From JANMDU01 sp031388245 (GTDB taxonomy: Bacteria; Pseudomonadota; Gammaproteobacteria; Burkholderiales; Burkholderiaceae_C): a DNA stretch of 15,515 nucleotides. Within the stretch, counting starts at the first letter, position 1; the number at the start of each line of letters is the position of its first letter. The stretch is from positions 1 through 15,515 of the forward strand of contig JANNED010000344.1 of the NCBI GenBank assembly GCA_031388245.1. Reading direction: 5' to 3'. Under the pieces are notes generated by a model, which saw only the letters and a program-made list of their open reading frames with translations, searched no databases and was not told where the DNA came from. The translations under genes and the position numbers were made by a program. This document shows, in pieces, positions 6,242 through 13,572 of this stretch.

Positions 6242-7098
6242 CTTCTGCTGCAGCGCTGGCCGTGTTTGTGGCCTGGCCAAGCGCTGAGCAGGCGCAAGCC
6301 GTGCAGGGCGCGGCTGCAACAGGCTGGCAGCAAGCGGGCGCGGCCAATCCGTTTGCTGCCGGGCAAGCGAGCGCTGCGCGCACGGCAACCGCTGCAAATA
6401 CGCTGAGCCTGCCAGCCCCCGATTTGGCCCACACCTCGCTTGCTGGCACGCAGCCCGACGGTGATTGGGGCGTCAATGCGCTTGGGGCTTTGAAAGCCAG
6501 CCGGGCTCAGCGCCAGCGCTTTGATTACTACCTGAGCCTTGCTGGCGAGATGCCTTTGGCCAGCATTGAGGCGGTGTTTCGCCAAGCGGCTGAGAAAGAA
6601 CTGAAGGAGCCTGCGCTGAGCCAAATGTTGGCGCTGTGGAGCCGCTATGTGCAACTCCAGCAACACCCGTGGCAGCATGCCGTCAATGTGCAAAAGCACG
6701 AGAGCTGGAGCGCAGCGCTCAGTGAGCGGCAATATGTACGCCGCCAGATGCTGGGCGCGGATGTGGCGGATGCGTTTTATGCCGAGGAAGAAGGCCAATT
6801 GCAGCAGATGCTGATGCGCCTACAAACCGGGCAGGGCGGCAAGACCGAACGAGCCGAGCCAATCACAACACCTGCCACACCTGCCGCACACCCGCAAGCC
6901 AGTGAGCGTGAAGCTGCCCAGCAAGCGCAGTGGCAGCAATGGGAGCAGCGCCTGCAAGCGGCGAGAAGCCAACTCCAAGTCTACAAACTTGCGCCCGAAT
7001 TGTCTGCTCCACAGCGCCAGCAGGCCATTGAGCACTATCTGGCCAGCCAATTCTTGGGCACAGAGCTGATTCGCGCACGTGCTTTGCTGGGCGTATGA
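6205..7098 (+). CDS. lifO: Lipase-specific foldase (Lif, steric chaperone)
   Basis: The protein has 297 residues from the ATG at 6205; a GTG at 6193 would add four. The family diagnostic motif RxxFDYxLS appears as RQRFDYYLSLAGE, preceded by SLAGTQPDGDWGVNALGAL. Long helical, Gln/Arg-rich segments follow, ending in QAIEHYLASQFLGTELIRARAL. The N-terminus (KYRQRATFLIVTSAAALAVF) is a membrane anchor, followed by an Ala-rich linker. Foldases fold the lipase in the periplasm before type II export. At 297 residues it is shorter than the roughly 340-350 usual for the family. It starts 30 bases after the lipase stop, so coupling is likely. No ribosome site is evident. The ATG and first 12 codons lie in dispersed repeat copy 3. 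Confidence 0.9.
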   Translation: MKYRQRATFLIVTSAAALAVFVAWPSAEQAQAVQGAAATGWQQAGAANPFAAGQASAARTATAANTLSLPAPDLAHTSLAGTQPDGDWGVNALGALKASRAQRQRFDYYLSLAGEMPLASIEAVFRQAAEKELKEPALSQMLALWSRYVQLQQHPWQHAVNVQKHESWSAALSERQYVRRQMLGADVADAFYAEEEGQLQQMLMRLQTGQGGKTERAEPITTPATPAAHPQASEREAAQQAQWQQWEQRLQAARSQLQVYKLAPELSAPQRQQAIEHYLASQFLGTELIRARALLGV

Positions 7099-7152
7099 AT
7101 CCTGTTTCTTTTTTGGCGCAATCGCGATAAAGTGATTCAAAAGGAGCTCAGC

Positions 7153-7362
7153 ATGAACACATTCGACAGCGACCGAACCGGTGCATTCATTCGCACGCCT
7201 TGCGCCGATTGCCACGGCACAGGCGAGCTGCGTATCGAAAGCGAAAACATCAATGAGAATTTTGAGGTGGAGAAGCAAACCGTGATCACGCCTTGCCCGC
7301 GCTGCAGCGGCACGGGCTTCATGGATTGCGGCGACGAACCAACAGTCCAAGGTGCGCTCTGA
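7153..7362 (+). CDS. Small DnaJ-type zinc-finger protein
   Basis: This 69-residue protein starts at the ATG at 7153 after a strong AAAGGAG site; a GTG at 7132 would add seven residues but would place that site inside the gene. It contains two CxxCxGxG motifs, CADCHGTG (near residues 17-24) and CPRCSGTG (near 48-55), separated by an acidic segment. In DnaJ, two such motifs pair to bind one zinc ion, so this is probably a single zinc centre with little else. There is no J domain. Such free-standing proteins are often annotated as molecular chaperone DnaJ-like or hypothetical. A role in redox or protein binding is inference. It lies 43 bases before lemA and may share its transcript. Confidence 0.85.
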   Translation: MNTFDSDRTGAFIRTPCADCHGTGELRIESENINENFEVEKQTVITPCPRCSGTGFMDCGDEPTVQGAL

Positions 7363-7405
7363 TCACCGCTTGGTTATCATTCATATCTTTTGAGAGGGAC
7401 AGCTT

Positions 7406-7993
7406 ATGTCTGGATGGATCGCACTGATGGTTCTCGTGGCGTTGGCGGTGTGGGCTGTGATTGCTTACAACCGCTTGATCGCTTTGCGAAACAGCATTTC
7501 AAATGCGCATGGCCAGATCGATGTTCAGCTGCGCCGGCGCTACGATTTGATTCCTAATTTGGTCGAAACGGCACGCAAATACATGCAGCACGAGCGGGAA
7601 ACTTTGGAGGCCGTGACGCTGGCCCGCGCTCGCGCCATAAGTGCCAGCGACGCCTTGCGAGCCAAGCCAAGCAGTGCGCCTGCTGCGGGGGCGTTGGCAG
7701 ACGCAGAGGGCGCCTTGAGCCTAGGCTTGGGGCGGTTGCTCGCGCTCAGCGAAGCCTATCCAGAGCTGAAAGCCGATGAGACGCTGCGCGACCTGCGCGA
7801 GGAACTCACGAGCACCGAAAACCGTGTTGCTTTCACTCGTCAGGCTTACAACGACGAAGTATTGGCCTTCAACAACGCTGCGCTGAGCTTCCCTGATCTG
7901 ATGGTCGCCAAGCTGTTTGGCTTTGAGGCTGCTGGCGTGCTTCGCTCGACGGACAACGCGCAGCAGCGCGAAACCGTGCGGATTGCGCTCTAG
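7406..7993 (+). CDS. lemA: LemA family membrane protein
   Basis: The protein has 195 residues with a GAGAGGGA site before the ATG. An N-terminal membrane helix (about residues 3-20) is followed by YNRLIALRNSISNAHGQIDVQLRRRYDLIPNLVETARKYMQHE. This is the hallmark LemA segment (N...W/G.QID.QL.RR.DLIPNLV). The rest is predicted helical, with YPELKADETLRDLREELTSTENRVAFTRQAYND. LemA proteins are membrane-anchored helical bundles facing the periplasm or cell surface; their exact role is unsettled. The M48 protease gene follows after 35 bases. LemA next to an M48/HtpX-type protease is a recurring pair, suggesting membrane-protein quality control. Confidence 0.95.
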   Translation: MSGWIALMVLVALAVWAVIAYNRLIALRNSISNAHGQIDVQLRRRYDLIPNLVETARKYMQHERETLEAVTLARARAISASDALRAKPSSAPAAGALADAEGALSLGLGRLLALSEAYPELKADETLRDLREELTSTENRVAFTRQAYNDEVLAFNNAALSFPDLMVAKLFGFEAAGVLRSTDNAQQRETVRIAL

Positions 7994-8028
7994 CGGCGCT
8001 TTTTACGGCGCTACTGCGGCGATCCCCC

Positions 8029-9030
8029 GTGCGGATTTGGCAACATCAAGCGCAAGCGCGTGCGCGGTCACGCTGGTTGCTTGTGGCGTTCGCCGGCTTC
8101 GTTGTGGTGTTGATCCTTGCCGTCAACGCCACCCTGTATTTGGCGATGCTGCTTTGGCCATTCAATTGGCTGGGCGGTTTTTCTTTGCCGCAGTCTTTTT
8201 TTTGGACGAACACTTTTGTCGTGCTTCTTTTTGTGTTCGGTGGCTGGTGGCTCGAATCGGGGCAGCTCACGCAAGGCGGCTTGATGCTCGCAGAGCGCTT
8301 GGGTGCACAACGCATCCCTGAAGAGGACGCAGACTTTGCCCAGCAGCAATTGCGCCATATCGCTCAGGAGCAAACGCTGGCAGCGAATATGCCCATGCCA
8401 GCGGTTTTGGTGTTGCCCAGAGTGCAGGAAGTTAATGCGTTTGCTGCGGGCTGGCGGCCGGCGGATTGGGCCATTGTGGTGACAGATGGCGCTTTGCAGG
8501 CGCTCAATCGCGATGAGCTGGAGGGTTTGGTCGCCCATGAGCTGAGCCACTTGCGGGAAGGCGACACCCTGCTCAATATGCGCTTGGCAGGCATGGTGGG
8601 CGGCTTAGACATGCTCTACAACTTTGGCCGCAGCATCGCTCAGCCTGATTTAGACAGCCGCGAGCGTGGGCCTTGGGCTTTGTTTGGATTTGCCATCATG
8701 GCTTGCGGCTGGGTGGGGCATCTTTGCGGCCAGCTGCTCAAAAGCGCTGTGAGCCGCGAGCGAGAATACTTGGCCGATGCCCGCGCCGTGCAATGGACGC
8801 GCAACAAAGAAGGCCTAGGACGCACTTTGCGCAAGGTGTTGTATTTGCAGCGCCAAGAGCTCCGCGCTATGCCAACCCATTCTTCCGTACGACACATGCT
8901 GCTCATTGACACCCAAGAAGTGCAAGGCCGCCTGCGCGATTGGCTGGCCTCGCATCCCACGCTGGATCAGCGCATTGAGCGAATCTATGGCGAGCCGATG
9001 GATGAGTTGTTTGCTCAGGTTGCGCGTTAG
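8029..9030 (+). CDS. M48 family (HtpX-like) membrane zinc metalloprotease
   Basis: The protein has 333 residues from a GTG at 8029; no ATG fits better and the ribosome site is weak, so coupling to lemA is likely. Two N-terminal membrane helices lie near residues 16-46 and 57-76, and another hydrophobic stretch near 220-240. The catalytic motif is HELSH (His170, Glu171, His174). The third zinc ligand is Glu246 in SREREYLADARAVQWTRN. This is the M48B arrangement of HtpX, which degrades damaged or misfolded membrane proteins. The C-terminal ASHPTLDQRIERIYG segment is also typical. With LemA it probably forms a membrane quality-control unit. Confidence 0.93.
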   Translation: MRIWQHQAQARARSRWLLVAFAGFVVVLILAVNATLYLAMLLWPFNWLGGFSLPQSFFWTNTFVVLLFVFGGWWLESGQLTQGGLMLAERLGAQRIPEEDADFAQQQLRHIAQEQTLAANMPMPAVLVLPRVQEVNAFAAGWRPADWAIVVTDGALQALNRDELEGLVAHELSHLREGDTLLNMRLAGMVGGLDMLYNFGRSIAQPDLDSRERGPWALFGFAIMACGWVGHLCGQLLKSAVSREREYLADARAVQWTRNKEGLGRTLRKVLYLQRQELRAMPTHSSVRHMLLIDTQEVQGRLRDWLASHPTLDQRIERIYGEPMDELFAQVAR

Positions 9031-9060
9031 TGAGCCACACATACGCTACAAGCCTTGGGT

Positions 9061-9066
9061 TAAAAT
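9061..9066 (+). promoter_or_regulatory. Possible -10 element of the thrS leader transcript
   Basis: TAAAAT lies 35 bases before the leader-peptide start, within a GTTAAAA/TTTTAAC inverted repeat (9059-9065 and 9073-9079). No convincing -35 is seen, so this is tentative. Confidence 0.3.
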
Positions 9067-9100
9067 CTTCGTTTTTAACGCATAAGGCTCGGGAAAGGCA

Positions 9101-9178
9101 ATGCAGGTTATGACACCGCGAACTACCACCGATTTTTCATGCCAATTATGGCAGGAGCCGGCGTGGAATCTGCGCTGA
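9101..9178 (+). CDS. Putative threonine-rich leader peptide of thrS
   Basis: A 25-codon frame runs from the ATG at 9101 (GGGAAAGG just upstream) to a TGA at 9176. It begins MQVMTPRTTTDF and has four Thr codons, three of them consecutive at 9122-9130. A second in-frame ATG at 9110 is possible. A Thr cluster just before competing hairpins, a terminator and a threonyl-tRNA synthetase gene is what a ribosome-stalling attenuator would show. Few uncharged tRNA-Thr would stall the ribosome and let transcription continue. Chance is the alternative. The final codons overlap dispersed repeat copy 6. Confidence 0.55.
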   Translation: MQVMTPRTTTDFSCQLWQEPAWNLR

Positions 9179-9199
9179 ATGCTACTAAATTTATAGTAA
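9157..9199 (+). repeat. Dispersed 43-bp repeat, copy 6 (in the thrS leader)
   Basis: GCCGGC, 18 bases, then GCTACTAAATTTATAGTAA. It covers the end of the leader-peptide frame and abuts the attenuator stem. Part of the proposed antiterminator (9153-9160) lies at its left edge. Confidence 0.7.
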
Positions 9200-9227
9200 G
9201 CGGCTTCTTCCTGAGGCCGCTTTTTTT
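9198..9227 (+). terminator. Intrinsic terminator/attenuator in front of thrS
   Basis: AAGCGGC (9198-9204) pairs with GCCGCTT (9216-9222), extended inward by three pairs (one G-U) around a TTCCT loop, followed by a run of T. It lies 45 bases before the thrS ATG. AGGAGCCG (9153-9160) can pair with CGGCTTCT (9201-9208), an alternative fold that would disrupt it. A small hairpin TGCCA-ATTA-TGGCA (9140-9153) follows the Thr codons. It could also simply end the M48 transcript. Confidence 0.7.
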
Positions 9228-9271
9228 ATGGCCTGCATCGTTTTCAATTTTTATTTCTCGTAGGTTTTTTC

Positions 9272-11206
9272 ATGATCAACATCACGCTCCCCGATGGCTC
9301 TGTGCGCAGTTTTGAACAAAGCACGGTGACTGTATTGGATGTGGCCGCCAGTATTGGCGCTGGCCTAGCCAAAGCTGCACTCGGCGGCAAAGTCGCCGCG
9401 CCCGGTGTGGCTTTGTCTGATGGCACTTTGGTCGATGCCAGCTACGCCATCTCGCAAGATGCCCAGCTCTCCATCATTACCGCCAAAGATGCCGATGGCC
9501 TAGAGATGATCCGCCACTCCACCGCGCATTTGCTGGCCTATGCCGTGAAAGAACTTTTCCCCGATGCGCAGGTGACGATTGGCCCGGTGATTGAGCATGG
9601 CTTTTTCTACGATTTTTCCTACAAGCGCCCATTCACGCCAGAAGATTTGGCGGCGATTGAAAAGAAGATGATTGAGCTGGCCGCTAAGGATGAAAAAGTC
9701 GAGCGCCGCGTGCTCCCGCGCGATGAGGCGATTGCCTATTTCAAAGCGCAAGGCGAGCATTACAAAGCCGAGATCATTGGCAGCATTCCGGCGGGCGAAG
9801 AGGTGAGCTTGTACCGCGAAGGCAAGTTTGAAGACCTGTGCCGTGGCCCGCACGTGCCCAGCACAGGCAAGCTCAAATTCTTTAAGCTCATGAAGCTGGC
9901 CGGCGCTTATTGGCGCGGCGATCATCGCAATGAAGTGCTGCAGCGCATCTACGGCGTGGCCTTCGCCAGCAAAGAAGATTTGGCGCAACACCTCACCATG
10001 CTCGAAGAAGCCGAAAAGCGCGATCACCGCAAACTCGGCCGCGAGCTGGATCTCTTTCACATCGATGAGCACAGCCCCGGCACCGTGTTTTGGCATCCCA
10101 AGGGTTGGACGCTCTGGCAGCAGGTCGAGCAGTACATGCGCAAGGTCTACGAAGATAACGGCTACCAAGAGGTTAAAGGCCCGCAAATTCTCGATCAAAG
10201 CCTGTGGGAGAAAACCGGCCACTGGGATAAATACCGCGAAAACATGTTTGTCACGGAGAGCGAAAAGCGTGATTACGCTTTGAAGCCGATGAACTGCCCC
10301 GGCCACATCTTGATCTTCAAGCAGGGCATCAAAAGCTACCGCGATTTGCCGCTCAGATTTGGCGAGTTCGGTAATTGTCATCGCAACGAACCGACCGGCG
10401 GCCTGCACGGCATCATGCGCGTGCGCGCCTTCACGCAGGATGATGGCCACATCTTCTGCACCGAAGATCAAATCCAAGCCGAGGTGATCGCGTTTACTAC
10501 GCTCTTGCAAAAAGTCTACGCAGATTTTGGCTTTAAAAATATCATTTACAAACTCTCCACCCGCCCCGAAAAACGCATCGGCTCCGAGGAGAGCTGGGAC
10601 AAAGCCGAGCATGCGCTGGCCGAAGGCTTAAAGGCCAGCGGCTGCGATTTTGAATACCTGCCGGGCGAGGGCGCTTTCTACGGCCCGAAGATCGAATACA
10701 CGCTCAAAGACGCGCTGGGCCGCCCCTGGCAATGCGGCACGATTCAGGTGGATCCCAACATGCCCGAGCGATTAGGCGCAGAGTTTGTCGATAGCGATGG
10801 CGTGCGAAAACACCCCCTCATGCTGCACCGCGCCATTGTGGGCAGCTTAGAGCGCTTCATTGGCATCTTGATCGAGCAACATGCCGGCGCGCTGCCCGCG
10901 TGGCTCGCCCCTGTGCAAGCGGTAGTTTGCAACATCACGGATGCACAAGCTGGCCACGTCGATAAAGTCGCCGCGCAATTGCGAGCTGCGGGTCTGCGCG
11001 TAACCTCCGACACACGCGGCGAAAAAATCACCCGCAAAATTGCAGAGGCCGCCGCACAAAAAGTGCCCTACATCTTGGTGATGGGCGACCGTGAGGTAGA
11101 AGCCGGCACGATTGCCGTGCGCGCTCGCGGCGCGACGCAGGGGACGGTGATGCCGCTGGCTGATGCTATTGATTTGATTCAGAAGGCGATAGCGGAGAAG
11201 GCTTAA
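9272..11206 (+). CDS. thrS: Threonyl-tRNA synthetase
   Basis: The enzyme has 644 residues (E. coli 642) and charges tRNA-Thr in the cytoplasm. Order of domains: TGS (about 1-61, MINITLPDGSVRSFEQ), editing domain with His82, His86, Cys190 and His194, class II core, and the anticodon-binding domain (about 540-644). Catalytic zinc ligands are Cys342 (MNCPGH), His393 (QDDGHIFC) and His519 (LMLHRAI), each eight residues later than in E. coli. Motif 2 is FGNCHRNEPTGGLHG, and motif 3 includes LERFIGILIEQ. The ATG at 9272 has a modest GTAGG site. In most Burkholderiales infC, rpmI and rplT follow; here they do not. A leader attenuator probably controls it. Its last codons include GCTATTGATTTGA, identical to 13 bases of repeat copy 1. 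Confidence 0.99.
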   Translation: MINITLPDGSVRSFEQSTVTVLDVAASIGAGLAKAALGGKVAAPGVALSDGTLVDASYAISQDAQLSIITAKDADGLEMIRHSTAHLLAYAVKELFPDAQVTIGPVIEHGFFYDFSYKRPFTPEDLAAIEKKMIELAAKDEKVERRVLPRDEAIAYFKAQGEHYKAEIIGSIPAGEEVSLYREGKFEDLCRGPHVPSTGKLKFFKLMKLAGAYWRGDHRNEVLQRIYGVAFASKEDLAQHLTMLEEAEKRDHRKLGRELDLFHIDEHSPGTVFWHPKGWTLWQQVEQYMRKVYEDNGYQEVKGPQILDQSLWEKTGHWDKYRENMFVTESEKRDYALKPMNCPGHILIFKQGIKSYRDLPLRFGEFGNCHRNEPTGGLHGIMRVRAFTQDDGHIFCTEDQIQAEVIAFTTLLQKVYADFGFKNIIYKLSTRPEKRIGSEESWDKAEHALAEGLKASGCDFEYLPGEGAFYGPKIEYTLKDALGRPWQCGTIQVDPNMPERLGAEFVDSDGVRKHPLMLHRAIVGSLERFIGILIEQHAGALPAWLAPVQAVVCNITDAQAGHVDKVAAQLRAAGLRVTSDTRGEKITRKIAEAAAQKVPYILVMGDREVEAGTIAVRARGATQGTVMPLADAIDLIQKAIAEKA

Positions 11207-11223
11207 GCGCTGTTGAGGACGCA

Positions 11224-11316
11224 GCAAAAAATGGGGTCAGATCACAATTCAGGACATTCAATTTCCCGAAGCGAATTCAAGCCCAGACGAAATTGTGCTC
11301 TGACCCCAATTTTTGC
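11224..11316. mobile_element. MITE-like element with 26-bp inverted arms
   Basis: The left arm (11224-11249) and the reverse complement of the right arm (11291-11316) match at all but two positions. Both contain GCAAAAA, GGGGTCAGA and CACAATT. The inner 41 bases carry no gene. From memory, the TTGGGGTCAGAGCACAATTT type of arm often flanks REP-associated (IS200-like) transposase genes in proteobacteria, so this is probably a non-autonomous derivative. It starts 18 bases after the thrS stop. Confidence 0.7.
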
Positions 11317-11519
11317 GGTGATCGCCAACCGATTCATTTCTGTGAAGATGGTCTACACGCAACGAGTTTGACGCAACCCGCTCACCTGCGTCGTACCATC
11401 GTGCATTTGCCTCATAAAGTTTTTTGAAAACACACGCGACTGAGGCCATCCCTGTCAAACCCTTTCCCCGCGCGCAGTTGCCAAAAAATTTCTGATTCAA
11501 ACGCCCAATGGTTTCCGCT

Positions 11520-11530
11520 GGGGGGGGGGG
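11520..11530. repeat. Homopolymer of 11 G
   Basis: Eleven consecutive G sit in the gene-poor stretch. Such tracts slip easily and are also prone to read errors. No confirmed gene spans it. Confidence 0.9.
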
Positions 11531-11573
11531 ATGATTGGCTGCGCTTAAAAGTATTCGGCGCATTGCTGCTTGA

Positions 11574-11753
11574 TTACAACGTATCCAGATTACTGCCTGG
11601 TAGGACTGCGCGGACACGTGCAAGTGCTTTTTGAAGCATCTGCTTGACAAAGGAAAGCCCCTCGGCGGGGGACATTGGAGTCGGCGGCGGTTTATATTTT
11701 GCTAAGCCATGTTGTGCATCAGAACCAGAGGCTTCTGCTGCGATGAGACGCGG
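11574..11753 (-). pseudogene. Possible remnant of a decayed gene
   Basis: This 59-codon open stretch has protein-like composition, with GLAKYKPPPTPMSP followed by an amphipathic segment LSFVKQMLQKALARVRAVL and a TAA stop. It has no good start at its 5' end. Just upstream another frame is also protein-like (FALTWTRPESGVRHLTQAQ), as if a frameshift separated them. I do not recognise a family. It may be chance. Confidence 0.22.
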
Positions 11754-11827
11754 CTAGTAGCGTCTGTGCTTGAGTCAGATGTCTTACTCCAGATTCAGGA
11801 CGAGTCCAAGTCAGGGCAAACGGAAAT

Positions 11828-11870
11828 TGACTATGAATTCAATAGCAAACTATGCAATCAGAAAGCCGGC
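11828..11870 (-). repeat. Dispersed 43-bp repeat, copy 5 (inverted)
   Basis: On the minus strand: GCCGGC, 18 bases, then GCTATTGAATTCATAGTCA. The core differs from copy 2 by two bases in 19. It lies 23 bases beyond the lysS stop and is the only copy in this orientation. Confidence 0.8.
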
Positions 11871-11892
11871 AAAAACCCTGTTTTTCTTTAAT

Positions 11893-13476
11893 TCAAACCT
11901 CACGCCGCAGCGCAGGGAACAGGATCACGTCTCGGATGCTGGGGCTGTTGGTCAGCATCATCATCAGGCGGTCAATGCCGATGCCGCAGCCTCCGGTAGG
12001 GGGCATGCCGTATTCGAGGGCGCGTACGAAATCTTGGTCGTAATACATGGCTTCATCGTCGCCGGCTTCTTTGGCATTCGCCTGCGCTTGGAAGCGGGCG
12101 GCTTGTTCTTCGGCATCATTCAATTCTGAGAAACCGTTGCCAAACTCGCGGCCCGTGATGTAGAGCTCAAAGCGCTCGGTGATCGTGGGGTCGGTGTCGC
12201 TGGCGCGTGCAAGCGGTGAGATCTCAGTGGGGTGATTGCAGATGAAGGTGGGCTCAATCAGCTTTTCTTCGACCACTTCTTCAAAATACATCACTTGCAA
12301 GCTGGCGATGCTGCGTGTTGAAAGTTTGTCAGTGTCTTCTTTTTTGCCTAACTTGCGCAAAGCATGGGTGAGCCAATCGCGGCTGTTTGCGCCTGCTTCG
12401 CCTGCTTCGGTGTGCTTCACAATGGCCTCGCGGATCGACAAGCGTGCAAAAGGCTTGGCCAGATCAATGCTGTGCAGCGTGGTGCCGAGTTGGTAAGGCA
12501 GAGTCGTGCCGCCCGAGACGCGTGTGGCCACATCGCGGATCAGGCGCTCAGTGAAATCCATCAAATCATGGTGATTCCAATACGCCGCATAAAACTCCAT
12601 CATGGTGAATTCAGGGTTATGCCGCACTGAGATGCCTTCGTTACGGAAGTTGCGGTTGATCTCAAACACGCGCTCGAATCCGCCCACCACCAGCCGCTTC
12701 AAATACAGCTCAGGTGCAATGCGCAAAAACATGTCTTGATCGAGTGCATTGTGATGCGTGGTGAAAGGCTTGGCATTTGCGCCGCCAGGAATGGGGTGGA
12801 GCATGGGTGTTTCCACCTCTAAAAAGCCATGCTCAATCATGAAATTACGGATGCTGCTCACGCCTTTGCTGCGCGCTCTGAATCTCTCACGCGCCACCTC
12901 ATCGGTGATCAGATCAACATAACGCTGGCGATATTTGACCTCTTGATCGGCAATGCCATGAAATTTATCAGGCAAGGGGCGCAGGCTTTTTGTGAGCATC
13001 ACGATCTTCGTGACGAGGACGGATAGCTCGCCAGTTTTGGTTTTGAAGAGCTTGCCTTCCGCGCCGACGATGTCGCCCAAATCCCAGTGCTTGAAAGCTT
13101 CGTAATCGGTTTCACCAATGCTGTCTTTGCTCACATAGAGCTGAATACGGCTAGGGTTATCAACAGTGATGCCCTCATTGACGACCGAGCTTGAGCCATC
13201 TTGCACAGAAGCAAAGCTGGCCTTGCCCATCACGCGCTTGAGCATCATGCGGCCTGCGACGATGACGGGTACCGTCGCGTCTGCCATGCTGGGCATGTCT
13301 TGCTTGTCGTATTCAAGGTGCAGGTCAAACGCTTTATGCTGCGGCTTGAAATGATTGGGGAAAGCGATTGTCCGCTGGCGAATCGCGGCAAGCTTGCTGC
13401 GGCGTTCGGCAATCAGAGAATTTTCGTCGAGAGCAGGGGATGCAGATGATGGGGCGGAGGTGTTGTGATCGCTCAT
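11893..13476 (-). CDS. lysS: Lysyl-tRNA synthetase, class II
   Basis: The enzyme has 527 residues from the ATG at 13476 (MSDHNTSAP). A TTG at 13497 would add seven residues, and neither start has a clear ribosome site. The N-terminal anticodon-binding OB fold includes VIVAGRMMLKRVMGKASFASVQDGS. The catalytic core shows FLEVETPMLHPIPGGANAKPF (motif 1 region), FRNEGISVRHNPEFTMMEFY (motif 2), and GCGIGIDRLMMMLTNSPSIRDVILFP (motif 3). It charges tRNA-Lys in the cytoplasm. Its length is normal for the bacterial class II form. It lies 96 bases downstream of the epimerase gene on the same strand, with no strong terminator between, so read-through from the polysaccharide genes is possible. Confidence 0.99.
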   Translation of the reverse strand: MSDHNTSAPSSASPALDENSLIAERRSKLAAIRQRTIAFPNHFKPQHKAFDLHLEYDKQDMPSMADATVPVIVAGRMMLKRVMGKASFASVQDGSSSVVNEGITVDNPSRIQLYVSKDSIGETDYEAFKHWDLGDIVGAEGKLFKTKTGELSVLVTKIVMLTKSLRPLPDKFHGIADQEVKYRQRYVDLITDEVARERFRARSKGVSSIRNFMIEHGFLEVETPMLHPIPGGANAKPFTTHHNALDQDMFLRIAPELYLKRLVVGGFERVFEINRNFRNEGISVRHNPEFTMMEFYAAYWNHHDLMDFTERLIRDVATRVSGGTTLPYQLGTTLHSIDLAKPFARLSIREAIVKHTEAGEAGANSRDWLTHALRKLGKKEDTDKLSTRSIASLQVMYFEEVVEEKLIEPTFICNHPTEISPLARASDTDPTITERFELYITGREFGNGFSELNDAEEQAARFQAQANAKEAGDDEAMYYDQDFVRALEYGMPPTGGCGIGIDRLMMMLTNSPSIRDVILFPALRREV

Positions 13477-13572
13477 GGTGGGGTGTCGGTGCGGCAAAAA
13501 GCGGCCGCTAAAAAATAAGTCAGAGCCAAAGCTATTGATTTTAAGGGCGGGCGATCAGCAGAGGGATCGGTT

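Larger units (their letters stand above)
11317..11892. other. Gene-poor stretch between thrS and lysS
   Basis: With the preceding element this makes about 690 bases without a convincing gene. Visible items are an 11-G tract, a possible decayed coding segment on the minus strand (11574-11753), a TTGACA at 11644-11649 with no partner -10, and dispersed repeat copy 5 near the lysS end. Just after lysS is a 6-bp AT-rich hairpin (AAAAAC/GTTTTT, 11871-11885) that could be a weak lysS terminator. I see no tRNA or recognised protein. Confidence 0.5.

Noticed and set aside
9500..10612. 370-codon open frame on the minus strand
   Set aside because: It lies wholly inside thrS, whose motifs are unambiguous; its sequence is the antisense shadow of thrS codons.
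11165..11177. GCTATTGATTTGA at the thrS end, considered as a seventh repeat copy
   Set aside because: It matches 13 bases of copy 1 but has no CCGGC 24 bases upstream and lacks the ATAGT end, so it may be ordinary coding sequence.
11258..11650. 130-codon minus-strand frame
   Set aside because: It runs through the MITE arm and the G tract, has no ribosome site and no recognisable motif.
11655..11672. GC-rich hairpin CCCC/GGGG, considered as a terminator
   Set aside because: No T run follows on either strand.
11709..11891. 60-codon plus-strand frame
   Set aside because: It crosses dispersed repeat copy 5 and has no ribosome site or protein-like composition.
13496..13516. NotI-type palindrome AGCGGCCGCT flanked by A runs, considered as a terminator before lysS
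   Set aside because: A hairpin there would have only about three pairs with a 4-base loop, too weak for an intrinsic terminator.
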